A stretch of DNA of 22,033 bases from an uncultured Clostridium sp. (GTDB lineage Bacteria; Bacillota_A; Clostridia; TANB77; CAG-508), in the NCBI GenBank assembly GCA_938045355.1, contig CALIMU010000064.1, positions 1 to 22,033 of the forward strand, read 5' to 3'. The notes under the pieces are model-generated. The model worked only from the letters and a program-made list of their open reading frames with translations. It was not told where the DNA came from and did no database searches. The position numbers and the translations under genes were made by a program. This document shows, piece after piece, positions 11,774-19,173 of this stretch (within the stretch, counting starts at the first letter, position 1; every line of letters starts with the position of its first letter).

Positions 11774-12547
11774 GTCTATAAGGTTTACCGTTTATCAGGA
11801 ATAGTAAAGTGTCCAATATGTGGAGCTGGAATGTTTGGGAACAAATCTATAAAATATAAAAAAGATGGGACGAAGTATAAAGACTTCTATTACTATGGCT
11901 GTAAACATAGACTTATGAATAGAGGATATAAATGCACCTATAACAAACAAATTAGAGAAGAATTGTTAGACGATGCCGTTACTGAGGTAATAATCAAGTT
12001 AGTAAGCAATCCAAAATTTGCGTCTATGATACAAGAAAAAATCAACATGAAGGTTGATACATCGGCTATTGAAAATGAGATAGATAATTACCAAAAAGAG
12101 CTGAGAAAAAGTCATTTAACAAAGTTTAAGCTCATTGAAGAAATAGATAACTTAGATGTTGATGATAAACATTATATGAGAAGAAAAACTGATTTGGATG
12201 ATAGACTTTATCGTATGTACGATAAAATTGAGGAATTAGAAGAACAGTTAATAGAAGCTAAAGCAAAAAAAGAAACAATAGAAGCTGAGAAACTTACTGG
12301 CGATAATATATATAAGGTTTTGATTTATTTTGACAAACTTTATAAAGTCATGAACGATGTTGAACGCAGACAGTTAATAGAAGCACTCATTTCAGAAATT
12401 CAAATTTATGAAGAGAAGTAGCCTAATGGACAATGGCTAAAATCCATTACTTTTAAGCTACCTATCATTGATGAGGATCTAAATATAAGTTTGGACAATG
12501 ATGAGCAAGTTGAGTGTGTGGTATTGATGTCAAAAGTACAGAAGTGA
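11774..12547 (+). pseudogene. large serine recombinase, C-terminal fragment with a nonsense codon
   Basis: The frame opens after a stop at 11771 with YRLSGIVKCPICGAGMFGNKS, the start of the recombinase zinc ribbon (Cys pairs CPIC, then CKHR and C in YKCTY). A long coiled coil follows (IENEIDNYQKELRK ... DLDDRLYRMYDKIEELEEQLIEAKAKK), then LTGDNIYKVLIYFDKL and RRQLIEALISEIQIYEEK. TAG at 12419-12421 interrupts; one base change from CAG would restore EEKQPNGQW, and the same frame goes on to TGA at 12545-12547, ending DEQVECVVLMSKVQK. The N-terminal catalytic resolvase domain (serine nucleophile) is absent, so it is dead as an integrase. The tail VECVVL equals the rlmCD C-terminus, which fits an integrase next to its attachment site. 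Confidence 0.8.
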
Positions 12548-12781
12548 AAGGTTAGAAAAACTTAAAATCAAAGAAATCTAGGAATTGAAGCATATGAGTT
12601 TGATTTTAGGATTCTTCCTGTTAATGATTTATGAGAAATCATCCAGCGAAAAATTGTAGTATGCTTGAGTTACAAAATATGTAAACGGATGTATACCTTC
12701 TGCTACAAAGATTGCTCATATTGGGCTACTTTTTCAGACACTGAGAAACCAATTGATAGAAGAATTAAAAGTGGTAAATAT
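12548..12781 (+). other. non-coding relic between recombinase fragment and second cassette
   Basis: No open frame of useful length and no RNA gene that I recognise. A short readable piece near 12582-12633 gives LGIEAYEFDFRILPVNDL before a stop, which looks like the end of a decayed coding region. I see no hairpins or repeats of note. Confidence 0.4.
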
Positions 12782-12896
12782 ATGAAGAAATCTTTGCAGC
12801 TGCACTTAATCATGAACTTGTAACAAAGTTTTTTAAAGAGTTTATGGAATTATATAATGGGATTTATTATTATACGAAGACAAATTTGAATTTATG
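12782..12896 (+). repeat. cassette repeat R1, copy 2
   Basis: Partner of 9750-9863. Here the frame is open: EEIFAAALNHELVTKFFKE followed by FMELYNGIYYYTKTN. The copy ends about 17 bases before the hydrolase start and supplies part of the sequence upstream of its ribosome binding site. The coded fragment belongs to no family I recognise. Confidence 0.65.
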
Positions 12897-12912
12897 TAAG
12901 AGGTTATGCAAA

Positions 12913-13653
12913 ATGAATTATAAAGAGTTCGGAAAACAAAATAGTGATGTTATTATTCTATTGCACGGAGGCGGACTATCGTGGTGGAATCATCGCAAAG
13001 AAGCTGAAATGCTTCAAAATGATTTTCATGTCATTCTTCCAGTATTGGACGGGCATGCAGAAAGCGATAGGAATTTTACAACAATAGAGGACAATGCGAA
13101 AGAGATTATTTCCTTTATTGATGAAACATTTGACAGTTCTGTATTGTTAATAGGGGGATTATCTCTTGGAGGTCAGATTCTGCTTGAAATTATGTCTAGA
13201 CGAGCAGATATTTGTGAATATGCAATCGTCGAAAGCGCTCTTGTTGTACCCTCAAAGATGATATACTCAATGATTAAACCGGTTTTTGGAAACTGCTATG
13301 GGCTGATTAAACATAAGTGGTTTTCTAAGTTACAATTCAAATTGCTTAAAATGAATCAAGAATTTTTTGATGATTATTACAGAGACACTTGCAAAATCAC
13401 AAAGCAAAACATGATTGCTTTTTTACAGGCAAACTCTATGTATTCTATAAAAGATTCACTTAGCAATAGCAATGCGAAAGTGAGCATTTTTGTGGGAGGA
13501 CAAGAAAATAGTTCAATGAAAAGCTCTGCGAAAACAATCAGTAAAATAATTGAGGATAGTTCTCTTAGAATTAAAGAAGGAATGTATCATGGTGAGTTTT
13601 CTATTAACCACCCTGTTGATTATGTAAAAGAAATATATGCTATTACAAAGTAG
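12913..13653 (+). CDS. alpha/beta hydrolase
   Basis: 246 residues from ATG 12913, chosen because AAGAGG (12898-12903) is 9 bases upstream and the fold starts right there (MNYKEFGKQNSDVIILLHGGG); an upstream in-frame ATG at 12844 lies within repeat R1. The oxyanion motif HGGG is at 18-21, the nucleophile elbow GGLSLGG puts the catalytic serine at 84, and YHGEF near the end offers the catalytic histidine; a canonical acid before it is less obvious. No signal peptide, so it is cytosolic. The substrate is unknown. It is the only cargo between R1 and R2 of the second cassette. Codon use (CGC, ATC, GAC) is richer in GC than the native flanks, indicating transfer. Confidence 0.85.
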   Translation: MNYKEFGKQNSDVIILLHGGGLSWWNHRKEAEMLQNDFHVILPVLDGHAESDRNFTTIEDNAKEIISFIDETFDSSVLLIGGLSLGGQILLEIMSRRADICEYAIVESALVVPSKMIYSMIKPVFGNCYGLIKHKWFSKLQFKLLKMNQEFFDDYYRDTCKITKQNMIAFLQANSMYSIKDSLSNSNAKVSIFVGGQENSSMKSSAKTISKIIEDSSLRIKEGMYHGEFSINHPVDYVKEIYAITK

Positions 13654-13661
13654 TGACAAAT

Positions 13662-13801
13662 CCCATTTTGTCGAGCTAATACCTTTTAACGATAACCTTA
13701 AGCTATCGTTAAAAAGTTTATAGATATGTTCCCACATACGAACGCAACTACTTGACATACTTGGTGTTCACTCGTTCCATGTTGAGTGTGTGGTATTGCT
13801 G
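13662..13801 (+). repeat. cassette repeat R2, copy 2, with rlmCD-like 3' end remnant
   Basis: Partner of 10441-10564, starting 9 bases after the hydrolase stop. It carries the inverted repeat TTTTAACGATA (13684-13694) and TATCGTTAAAA (13704-13714), then codes KKFIDMFPHTN, an intervening stretch of about 34 bases, and HVECVVLLKKRT followed by a stop near 13813. So it is the decayed end of an rlmCD-like gene. The repeat proper ends at 13786. Confidence 0.7.
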
Positions 13802-13835
13802 AAAAAAAGAACATAAAAGTAGAATGGAGAAATAG

Positions 13836-14636
13836 ATGGATAGATTTTCAGAAAAAAGCCTTATTTCACTTGGAGATTATTATGTGTATGGACTTATAGA
13901 TCCACGAAGTAAGCAAATTTTTTATATTGGAAAAGGTACTAAAAATAGGGTATTTAATCATGAAAAAGAAAGTTTGAGTAGTTCTGATAGTGAGAAGTTA
14001 AAGTTGAAGACTATTGCAGATATAAAGGAAGATGGGTTTGAGGTTGAAAAGATAATTATAAATTCAAACCTAAGTGAAGAAGAAGCATTTGCTGCAGAGG
14101 CATCACTTATTAATGCCTTTAATTATGTTAATAATGTAGGACTGATTAATATTGTAGCAGGACACCATTCTAAAGAGGCTTTATCAGTAGATGAATATGA
14201 AAGAATATATGGTGCTGTTTTATTGGACGAAAAAGACATTAGACATAAAATTCTTGTTATAAAAGTAAGTAAATTTTATAAAAAAGGTATGGACGAAAAG
14301 ATATTATATGATACTGTTCGTGGTGTTTGGAGAGTATCAAAAGAAAAGGTTAAAAAAGTGGAGTATGTTTTCGGGGTATACAATTCTTTGATAGTTGCTG
14401 TATACAAGCCATCTGCTTGGTTTGTTTGTAAAGAGGCTAAGGATAGACTTCCAAAACAAAATAATGTTCTTACTCCGAAAACAGTAAATAGGTTATTTTT
14501 TGTAGATGAAAGATATGAGCAGGGGTTTCCACCTGATGAGAATCAATCATTCTATATTGATAAGTCTATAGCAGGATTTAAGCTAAATAAGTTAGCACAG
14601 AACCCTATTACATATCTTAACCCAAAGAAGTTATGA
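13836..14636 (+). CDS. GIY-YIG (LEM-3-like) domain protein
   Basis: 266 residues. The N-terminal 100 residues form a GIY-YIG-type nuclease domain: YVYGL at 16-20, FYIGKG at 29-34, Arg38 and a glutamate in EEEAFAAEASLI near 88-96, matching the LEM-3-like branch. The C-terminal 150 residues (IRHKILVIKVSKFYKKG ... VRGVWRVSKEKVKKVEYVFG ... FKLNKLAQNPITYLNP) form a second domain that I do not recognise. The ribosome binding site GGAGA lies about 6 bases before ATG 13836. It directly follows the last element remnant, so it may be cargo or the first native gene. A DNA cleaving or repair role is inferred from the domain only. Confidence 0.75.
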   Translation: MDRFSEKSLISLGDYYVYGLIDPRSKQIFYIGKGTKNRVFNHEKESLSSSDSEKLKLKTIADIKEDGFEVEKIIINSNLSEEEAFAAEASLINAFNYVNNVGLINIVAGHHSKEALSVDEYERIYGAVLLDEKDIRHKILVIKVSKFYKKGMDEKILYDTVRGVWRVSKEKVKKVEYVFGVYNSLIVAVYKPSAWFVCKEAKDRLPKQNNVLTPKTVNRLFFVDERYEQGFPPDENQSFYIDKSIAGFKLNKLAQNPITYLNPKKL

Positions 14637-14678
14637 TAAGAATTTTGTTTTAAGATAGAAAAAAGGAGATTAAGGATT

Positions 14679-15107
14679 ATGTATAAATTAGTTAAAGCAT
14701 CTAAAAAAGACATTCCAAGACTTATCAAATACAAAAAAGATATTATATATATGTATAGTAAAGATTTAGTAGAAGATGAAAGAAATAAGATAGATGAATA
14801 TGTAATAACTAGTGCAAATGAAATGTTTGAAGATTATTATAATATTATTATTGATGATAAGATTATAGGAAGTATATTGCTAAAAGATATGCCACAAGGC
14901 AAATTAATAGATGAAATATACATAGAAAAAGAGTTTAGAAATAATGGTATTGGTACAGATATTATAAGAAAAATGCTAGAAAATAATAGAAATATATATT
15001 TATGGGTATATAAGGAAAATAAAAAAGCTATTTCACTATATAATAGGTTAGGGTTTATAATAGTAGATGAGACAGATTCTAGATATTATATGAAATATGA
15101 TAAGTAA
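14679..15107 (+). CDS. GNAT family N-acetyltransferase
   Basis: 142 residues with the GNAT fold: N-terminal MYKLVKASKKDIPRLIKYK (strand 1, helix 1), the central strands IIIDDKIIGSILL and KLIDEIYIEKEFR, the acetyl-CoA loop RNNGIGTDII (R-x-x-G-x-G type, near residues 89-98), and the closing NKKAISLYNRLGFI motif. It transfers an acetyl group from acetyl-CoA to an unknown amine. ATG 14679 is preceded by AAGGAG at 14663-14668. Codon use is native (AGA, ATA), so the resident chromosome resumes here or shortly before. Confidence 0.9.
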   Translation: MYKLVKASKKDIPRLIKYKKDIIYMYSKDLVEDERNKIDEYVITSANEMFEDYYNIIIDDKIIGSILLKDMPQGKLIDEIYIEKEFRNNGIGTDIIRKMLENNRNIYLWVYKENKKAISLYNRLGFIIVDETDSRYYMKYDK

Positions 15108-15199
15108 ATATTTGTTTTATACTTTTAATTTTAAGGTTAAAATAATATAATGATTCAAGGCATTTTGAAAATATATAATAATAGAAAGGAAGAGATTAT

Positions 15200-16300
15200 A
15201 TGGGAGGATATCTATTAACAATACAAACAAGTATTTTGATTTTTCCGGTACTTGCATGTATAATTACAATGCCATATGTAATATGGATGTATAGAAAATA
15301 TGGTTCAATTAATTTTATTAAGACAGTAATTATCTATTCATTTGTATTATATTTAGAAAGTTGTTTTTTACTTGTAAATTTACCATTACCAAATCCAGGT
15401 AGTGTTCATAATAATTATATTGATATGATAAATTTAATTCCATTTAAGTTTATTGGAGATTTTATAAGAGAGAGTCCATTAAGGATATTTAATATATCTA
15501 CATATTTAAGTGCAGTAAAACATGGAACATTTTTTGTTCCAGCATTTAATATTTTGATGTTAATTCCTTTTGGAATATATCTTAGATATTACTTTAAATT
15601 TAGCTTAAAAAAGACAATCTTATTTACAGCACTTTTGAGTTTATTTTTTGAATTAGTACAATTATCAGGATTATTTTTTATTTACAATGGGCCATATCGT
15701 TTATGTGATATAGATGATATAATACAAAATACTTTAGGAGGAATAATAGGGTATCTTATTGCAGGACTTTTATGTAAAATTTTACCAACAAGAGAAGAAA
15801 TAGATAATAGGGCAATAGAGAAAGGTAAAAAGGTTCCTGGAATTAGAAAAGTAATAGCTTTTTTGATAGATTTATTTTTGATTAAAGTAATTAGTCTGAT
15901 TATTAGAATATTTGTTCCTCTTGATTCTATATTTGTTTTTATACTATATTTTACAGTATTACCTAGAAGAACTGGTAATACATTAGGAACAAAATTCTTG
16001 AAATTTCATCTTGAAATGGAAAATAGGAATTATCTAAAACTTCTTATACGTAGTTTAGGAATGATAACATATATATATGTATTTCCATGGTTTGTAATAA
16101 ATATGATGAATAAAGTTAATGAAAATATTAATACATTAGATTTAGCGGCAGTCTTTTTTATAGTATTTATGATATTTGTAATATATATTATTGTTACAAT
16201 ATATATAATATTAGCTAATAGGAGTTGGCCTTTTGATAAAATATTTAATATGACATATGTTAGTGATATTAAACCAATAGGTCAAAAAGATAAAGAATAA
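15200..16300 (+). CDS. VanZ-RDD fusion membrane protein
   Basis: 366 residues, multi-pass membrane protein. Residues about 10-200 are a VanZ-like domain: an N-terminal helix pair, VNLPLPNPGSVHNN, FNILMLIPFGIYL and the signature FFELVQLSG ... DIDDIIQNTLGGIIGYLI. Residues about 215-345 are an RDD-type domain: GIRKVIAFLIDLFLIKVI, RRTGNTLGTKFLKFHLE, then two or three helices. VanZ gives low-level teicoplanin resistance in enterococci; in Clostridia such VanZ-RDD fusions are common and of unknown role. The ribosome binding site AAAGGAAGAG precedes ATG 15200. A possible -10 box TATAAT is at 15146-15151, but its -35 box is weak. Confidence 0.85.
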   Translation: MGGYLLTIQTSILIFPVLACIITMPYVIWMYRKYGSINFIKTVIIYSFVLYLESCFLLVNLPLPNPGSVHNNYIDMINLIPFKFIGDFIRESPLRIFNISTYLSAVKHGTFFVPAFNILMLIPFGIYLRYYFKFSLKKTILFTALLSLFFELVQLSGLFFIYNGPYRLCDIDDIIQNTLGGIIGYLIAGLLCKILPTREEIDNRAIEKGKKVPGIRKVIAFLIDLFLIKVISLIIRIFVPLDSIFVFILYFTVLPRRTGNTLGTKFLKFHLEMENRNYLKLLIRSLGMITYIYVFPWFVINMMNKVNENINTLDLAAVFFIVFMIFVIYIIVTIYIILANRSWPFDKIFNMTYVSDIKPIGQKDKE

Positions 16301-16353
16301 AAGATAAGAATAAGTATAAGTGTTAAGAATAAATGTATGATATATAAATTGGA

Positions 16354-16384
16354 AATATGGGAGCAGTTTTACTACTCCCATATT
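16354..16384 (-). terminator. hairpin terminator between convergent genes
   Basis: A perfect 10-bp inverted repeat, AATATGGGAG (16354-16363) and CTCCCATATT (16375-16384), with a loop that contains the stop codon of the minus-strand gene. T-rich sequence follows on the minus strand side, so it mainly serves that gene; it may also stop the VanZ-RDD transcript. Confidence 0.6.
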
Positions 16385-17395
16385 GTATGTTGTGCCCCAA
16401 TTCTATACCTATATGGTAAATTATCTGGAGTAAAATCTATTTCAATATGATAAGATTTCCAAAGCATATATCCAGCTGTTTGAAGTCTCAGAATAAATGA
16501 AGATATATTTTTTGTTTCACGATAGTCTGCAGGTTTTAATGAAAAAACATCTATAAGATCTTTTGTTTTAAAATCTGTTATTGTAAGTGATGAAAGGGGG
16601 ATATTATTAAATTTGATTTGTGATAAATTATTGGTATCTGCTTTAATTTCATAAAATGTTATAATACAATCTTTAAGATTATCAACATCTTTCCAAATAG
16701 GTGTAATACACATATGACCATATGATTTATCTTCATAAATCAGTTCTACAAATTCACCATAATAGAAATGGTCATCACGCTTATTTCTAATTTGACTATT
16801 TTGTGCTTTATCTTTAAATGTAAATCCTTTATCTAATAGATATGATGCTTTAGTTTTACCAATTGTAATATTTGTATCTCGTATTTGTATATTAATAGGT
16901 TTTTCTGGAAAACCAAACATAGATATAGTAAGTGTGAGGAAAAAAGAAGTATAAAAAACAGCACCAATTACAGCTTTTGTAGGAGAATATATCTTAAAAT
17001 GGTTATCATTTTTAGATATTATAAGAATAATACCTTTAATAATATCTGATATAATCATCGTTATAATAACAATAACAAATTGAGATTTTAAACAAGTAAA
17101 TATTGATTTTGATAAGTTTGAGGTTTTGATATATGTATATATTAAAACACTAATATTTGCTATGATAGTAAGGATGATAAAGAGATTTGCTTCATTAAGT
17201 GAGTAGATATTTGTAATATCATCATATTTGACAATATTTCTCCTTCTAACACTTTGGCCAAACTTATATATCCAATTAGGTACTTCTTTGCCGATTCTTT
17301 ACAGCAATAATAAGTTTAATATATATGTATATAGTAAATATACATGATATTAATAAAAAAGAACAAAAAAACAATGTAGGGACAAAAAATTTCAT
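16372..17395 (-). CDS. membrane protein of unknown function, one +1 frameshift at an in-frame CGG
   Basis: I do not recognise the family. Translation from ATG at 17395 (ribosome binding site AAGAGG just upstream) gives 34 residues with a first membrane helix, then an in-frame CGG at 17293; unshifted reading stops five codons later. Skipping C gives AVKNGKEVPNWIYKFGQSV and a frame open to the TAG at 16372-16374, for 340 residues in total. Further helices lie near residues 80-98, 112-130 and 147-165, followed by a hydrophilic C-terminal half of about 170 residues (FPEKPINIQIRDTN ... IGAQHTIWE), probably outside the cell. The alternative is a shorter start at 17058, but the open, hydrophobic, well-coded upstream frame makes the long form far more likely. 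Divergent from the DUF3592 gene. Confidence 0.7.
17290..17293 (-). other. in-frame CGG +1 shift site in the minus-strand membrane protein
   Basis: On the coding (minus) strand the zero-frame reading is AAT CGG CAA AGA AGT ACC TAA. Skipping C gives AAT GGC AAA GAA. It is the only minus-strand site and the only one with GGC. Confidence 0.7.
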
Positions 17396-17605
17396 AAAAT
17401 CCTCTTTCTATAATGAATTTATACATAATAGTATATGTATAAATTATATCATTACAAATATATTAAGGCAAAAAGAGAGAATATAAGAAATATAATGAAA
17501 TATTAATTAAAGAAGAGGAAAATAGAAGTTTAAAATATAATTTGAAAATGATAAAATAATATTGTAGAAATTAATTATATATTTGTATAAGAAAGGAATA
17601 ATATT
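17396..17605. promoter_or_regulatory. divergent intergenic region with palindrome
   Basis: The start region of two divergent genes. TTATACATA (17419-17427) and TATGTATAA (17434-17442) form a perfect 9-bp inverted repeat with a 6-base spacer, close to the minus-strand start and overlapping likely -10 sequence, so it may be an operator. The right part is AT-rich with AAGAAAGGAA as ribosome binding site for the gene at 17606. Confidence 0.4.
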
Positions 17606-18046
17606 ATGAAAAGAAATATAGCAAAATTACTTTGGAAGTTAATGGTAATAATTTTTATACTAATAGTAGTATCAGCACCTGTTTTGTTTATAGGAAAGAT
17701 ATTACCATATTATTCATATCCTCAAACAGAGGCTAAAATTGTAAGTGTACATAATTATCAAAAAAGTAATAATAATTATAAGCAAGAAATAGAATATGGA
17801 AGTAGTATCAAACTAGAATATATGGTAAATGGTAAGAAAATTAATGGATGGTTAGAATATAGTACGAATTCTATTCGTAAAGAAGGGGATATCATAAGAA
17901 TCGCATATAACCCAGATAATCCATTACAATGTAGGATGGTAAATGAAAAAGGGGATATTTTGATGGTAGTATTATTGGTTGCAATAATTATATATATTTT
18001 ATGGATTTGTATAAAAATATCTAGAAAAAATAAAAATGATGATTGA
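17606..18046 (+). CDS. DUF3592-like membrane protein
   Basis: 146 residues. Two membrane helices, residues about 8-30 and 119-138, flank a domain of about 85 residues with alternating strands (EAKIVSVHNYQ, IKLEYMVNGKKINGWLEY) and the pattern EGDIIRIAYNPDNPLQCR, typical of DUF3592 proteins. The domain should face outside. Function unknown. The ribosome binding site AAGAAAGGA lies before ATG 17606. The stop TGA (18044-18046) overlaps the ribosome binding site of the next gene, suggesting translational coupling. Confidence 0.75.
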   Translation: MKRNIAKLLWKLMVIIFILIVVSAPVLFIGKILPYYSYPQTEAKIVSVHNYQKSNNNYKQEIEYGSSIKLEYMVNGKKINGWLEYSTNSIRKEGDIIRIAYNPDNPLQCRMVNEKGDILMVVLLVAIIIYILWICIKISRKNKNDD

Positions 18047-18054
18047 GGATAAAA

Positions 18055-18463
18055 ATGTGCAAAGAATGTTATTCAGATAATAATAGGATAAATCCATTGT
18101 TAAATCCTATAGAATGTTTAGAAAATCATACACAATATATTTGTGGAACTTGTGGTAGGTGTATTTGCATAGAATGTGATAAAAAAAGAGGATTACAAAG
18201 ATGGAACTTTTCATTTAAATCACTTGAAATTGCTAAATTATATTTAAGAACAGCAGATTATACAATGAAAAAAGTATGTGATATATATGAAATTAAAGAT
18301 AAAAATAATAGGAAAACATATAAGATATTTAAAGAAGAATAAAAATAAGATATGTGAAAAAATGAATCCTATTTTTAAAGTAGAAGAATATATAGAATAT
18401 CCTAATACAAAAGTAAAAAGATTGAGTAAAGTAGAAATAGAAAAATATATGGAAGAAAGATAA
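18055..18463 (+). pseudogene. zinc-ribbon protein, probably frameshifted by a small deletion
   Basis: I chose ATG 18055 (MCKECYSDNN) with GAGG about 6 bases upstream rather than the TTG at 18043. The first frame (96 residues to TAA 18340-18342) has the cysteine pairs CKEC, CGTCGRC and CIEC, then LYLRTADYTMKKVCDIYEIKDKNNRKTYKIF. A second frame, +1 relative to it, continues YLKKNKNKICEKMNPIF ... RLSKVEIEKYMEER to 18463. Both halves look like parts of one protein. The junction has AGATATTTAAAG in which ATATTTAAA fits both frames, as a deletion between short direct repeats would leave. There is no CGG here, so this break differs from the others. The short form may still be functional. Confidence 0.5.
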
Positions 18464-18496
18464 AAAGAAAAAAATAATAAGTAAGTGAGGTAAAAG

Positions 18497-19139
18497 GTGG
18501 CATTTGATTTTAAGAAAGAATATAAGAAGATATATATGCCTAAAAAAGAGCCAGAAATAATTAATATACCTAAAATGAAATATATTGCAGTAAGAGGAAA
18601 AGGTAATCCAAATGATGAAAAACGGTGAATACAAAAAAGCAATAGAATTGTTATATGGTATAGCATATACAATAAAAATGAGCAAAAAAACTGACTATAA
18701 TATAGAAGGATATTTTGATTTTGTAGTACCACCGCTCGAAGGCTTTTGGTGGCAAGATGGAATAATAGGTGTAGATTATAATAATAAGGAAAAGTTTTCT
18801 TGGATTTCTATTATAAGAATGCCTGATTTTGTTAAAGAAAAAGATTTAAATTGGGCAAAGCAAATTGCAGAAAAGAAGAAAAAGAAAGATTTTTCAAAAG
18901 TTGAATTATTAGAATATGATGAAGGATTATGTGTTCAATGTATGCATATAGGATCATATAATGATGAACCTAAAACAGTAGAAAAAATGCATGAATATAT
19001 TGAAAAAGAAGGATATATTTTAGATATTACAGATACTAGATATCATCATGAAATATACTTAAGTGATGTTAGAAAAGTATCTGAAGATAAGTTAAAAACA
19101 GTTATAAGACACCCTATTAAGAAGAGAAAAGAGATATAA
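18497..19139 (+). CDS. GyrI-like domain protein, one +1 frameshift at an in-frame CGG
   Basis: Small-molecule binding protein of the GyrI-like/SOUL-type superfamily (213 residues). I chose GTG at 18497 (MAFDFKKEYKKIYMPKKEPE), the standard N-terminus, with GTGAGG as ribosome binding site. After 42 codons the frame meets CGG at 18623 directly followed by TGA. Skipping C gives NDEKGEYKKAIELLYGIAYT, and the remaining domain is intact: GYFDFVVPPLEGFWWQ, the IIRMPDFV strand, LCVQCMHIGSYNDEP and DTRYHHEIYLSDVRK. Members of this family bind aromatic or cationic compounds; the ligand here is unknown. The rclA-like gene follows after 34 bases, so both may be cotranscribed. Confidence 0.88.
18623..18626 (+). 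other. in-frame CGG +1 shift site in the GyrI-like gene
   Basis: The zero-frame reading is AAA CGG TGA. Skipping C gives AAA GGT GAA TAC, the family's GEYKKAIE helix. The CGG is directly followed by a stop codon, so any normal decoding of CGG would end the protein at 43 residues. Confidence 0.85.
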
Positions 19140-19173
19140 TATAAAAAGTTGAAGAAGAAAAGAGGAAATAAAT

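Larger units (their letters stand above)
9682..13801. mobile_element. mosaic of mobile-element remnants integrated after an rlmCD-like gene
   Basis: Between the HVE codons of the native methyltransferase and 13801 the sequence changes character: CGC, CCT and CTT codons appear, ORFs are broken, and ICE-type cargo is present. The 9-base core CATGTTGAG occurs at 9673-9681, 10556-10564 and 13778-13786, and GTTGAG again at 12509-12514, each time followed by a different rlmCD-like C-terminal coding tail. A 5'-truncated serine recombinase lies inside. I infer successive integrations and partial deletions at an attachment site in the 3' end of an rlmCD gene. The outer limits are approximate. Confidence 0.65.

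Noticed and set aside
9750..13786. R1/R2 repeats as a CRISPR array or phage attachment pair only
   Set aside because: The repeats are over 100 bases, occur twice each and flank whole genes; there are no regular spacers.
18244..18732. Minus-strand open frames of Phe/Leu/Ile-rich sequence at 18244-18732 and 20033-20545
   Set aside because: They are shadows of A-rich plus-strand genes; no ribosome binding site and no plausible domain.
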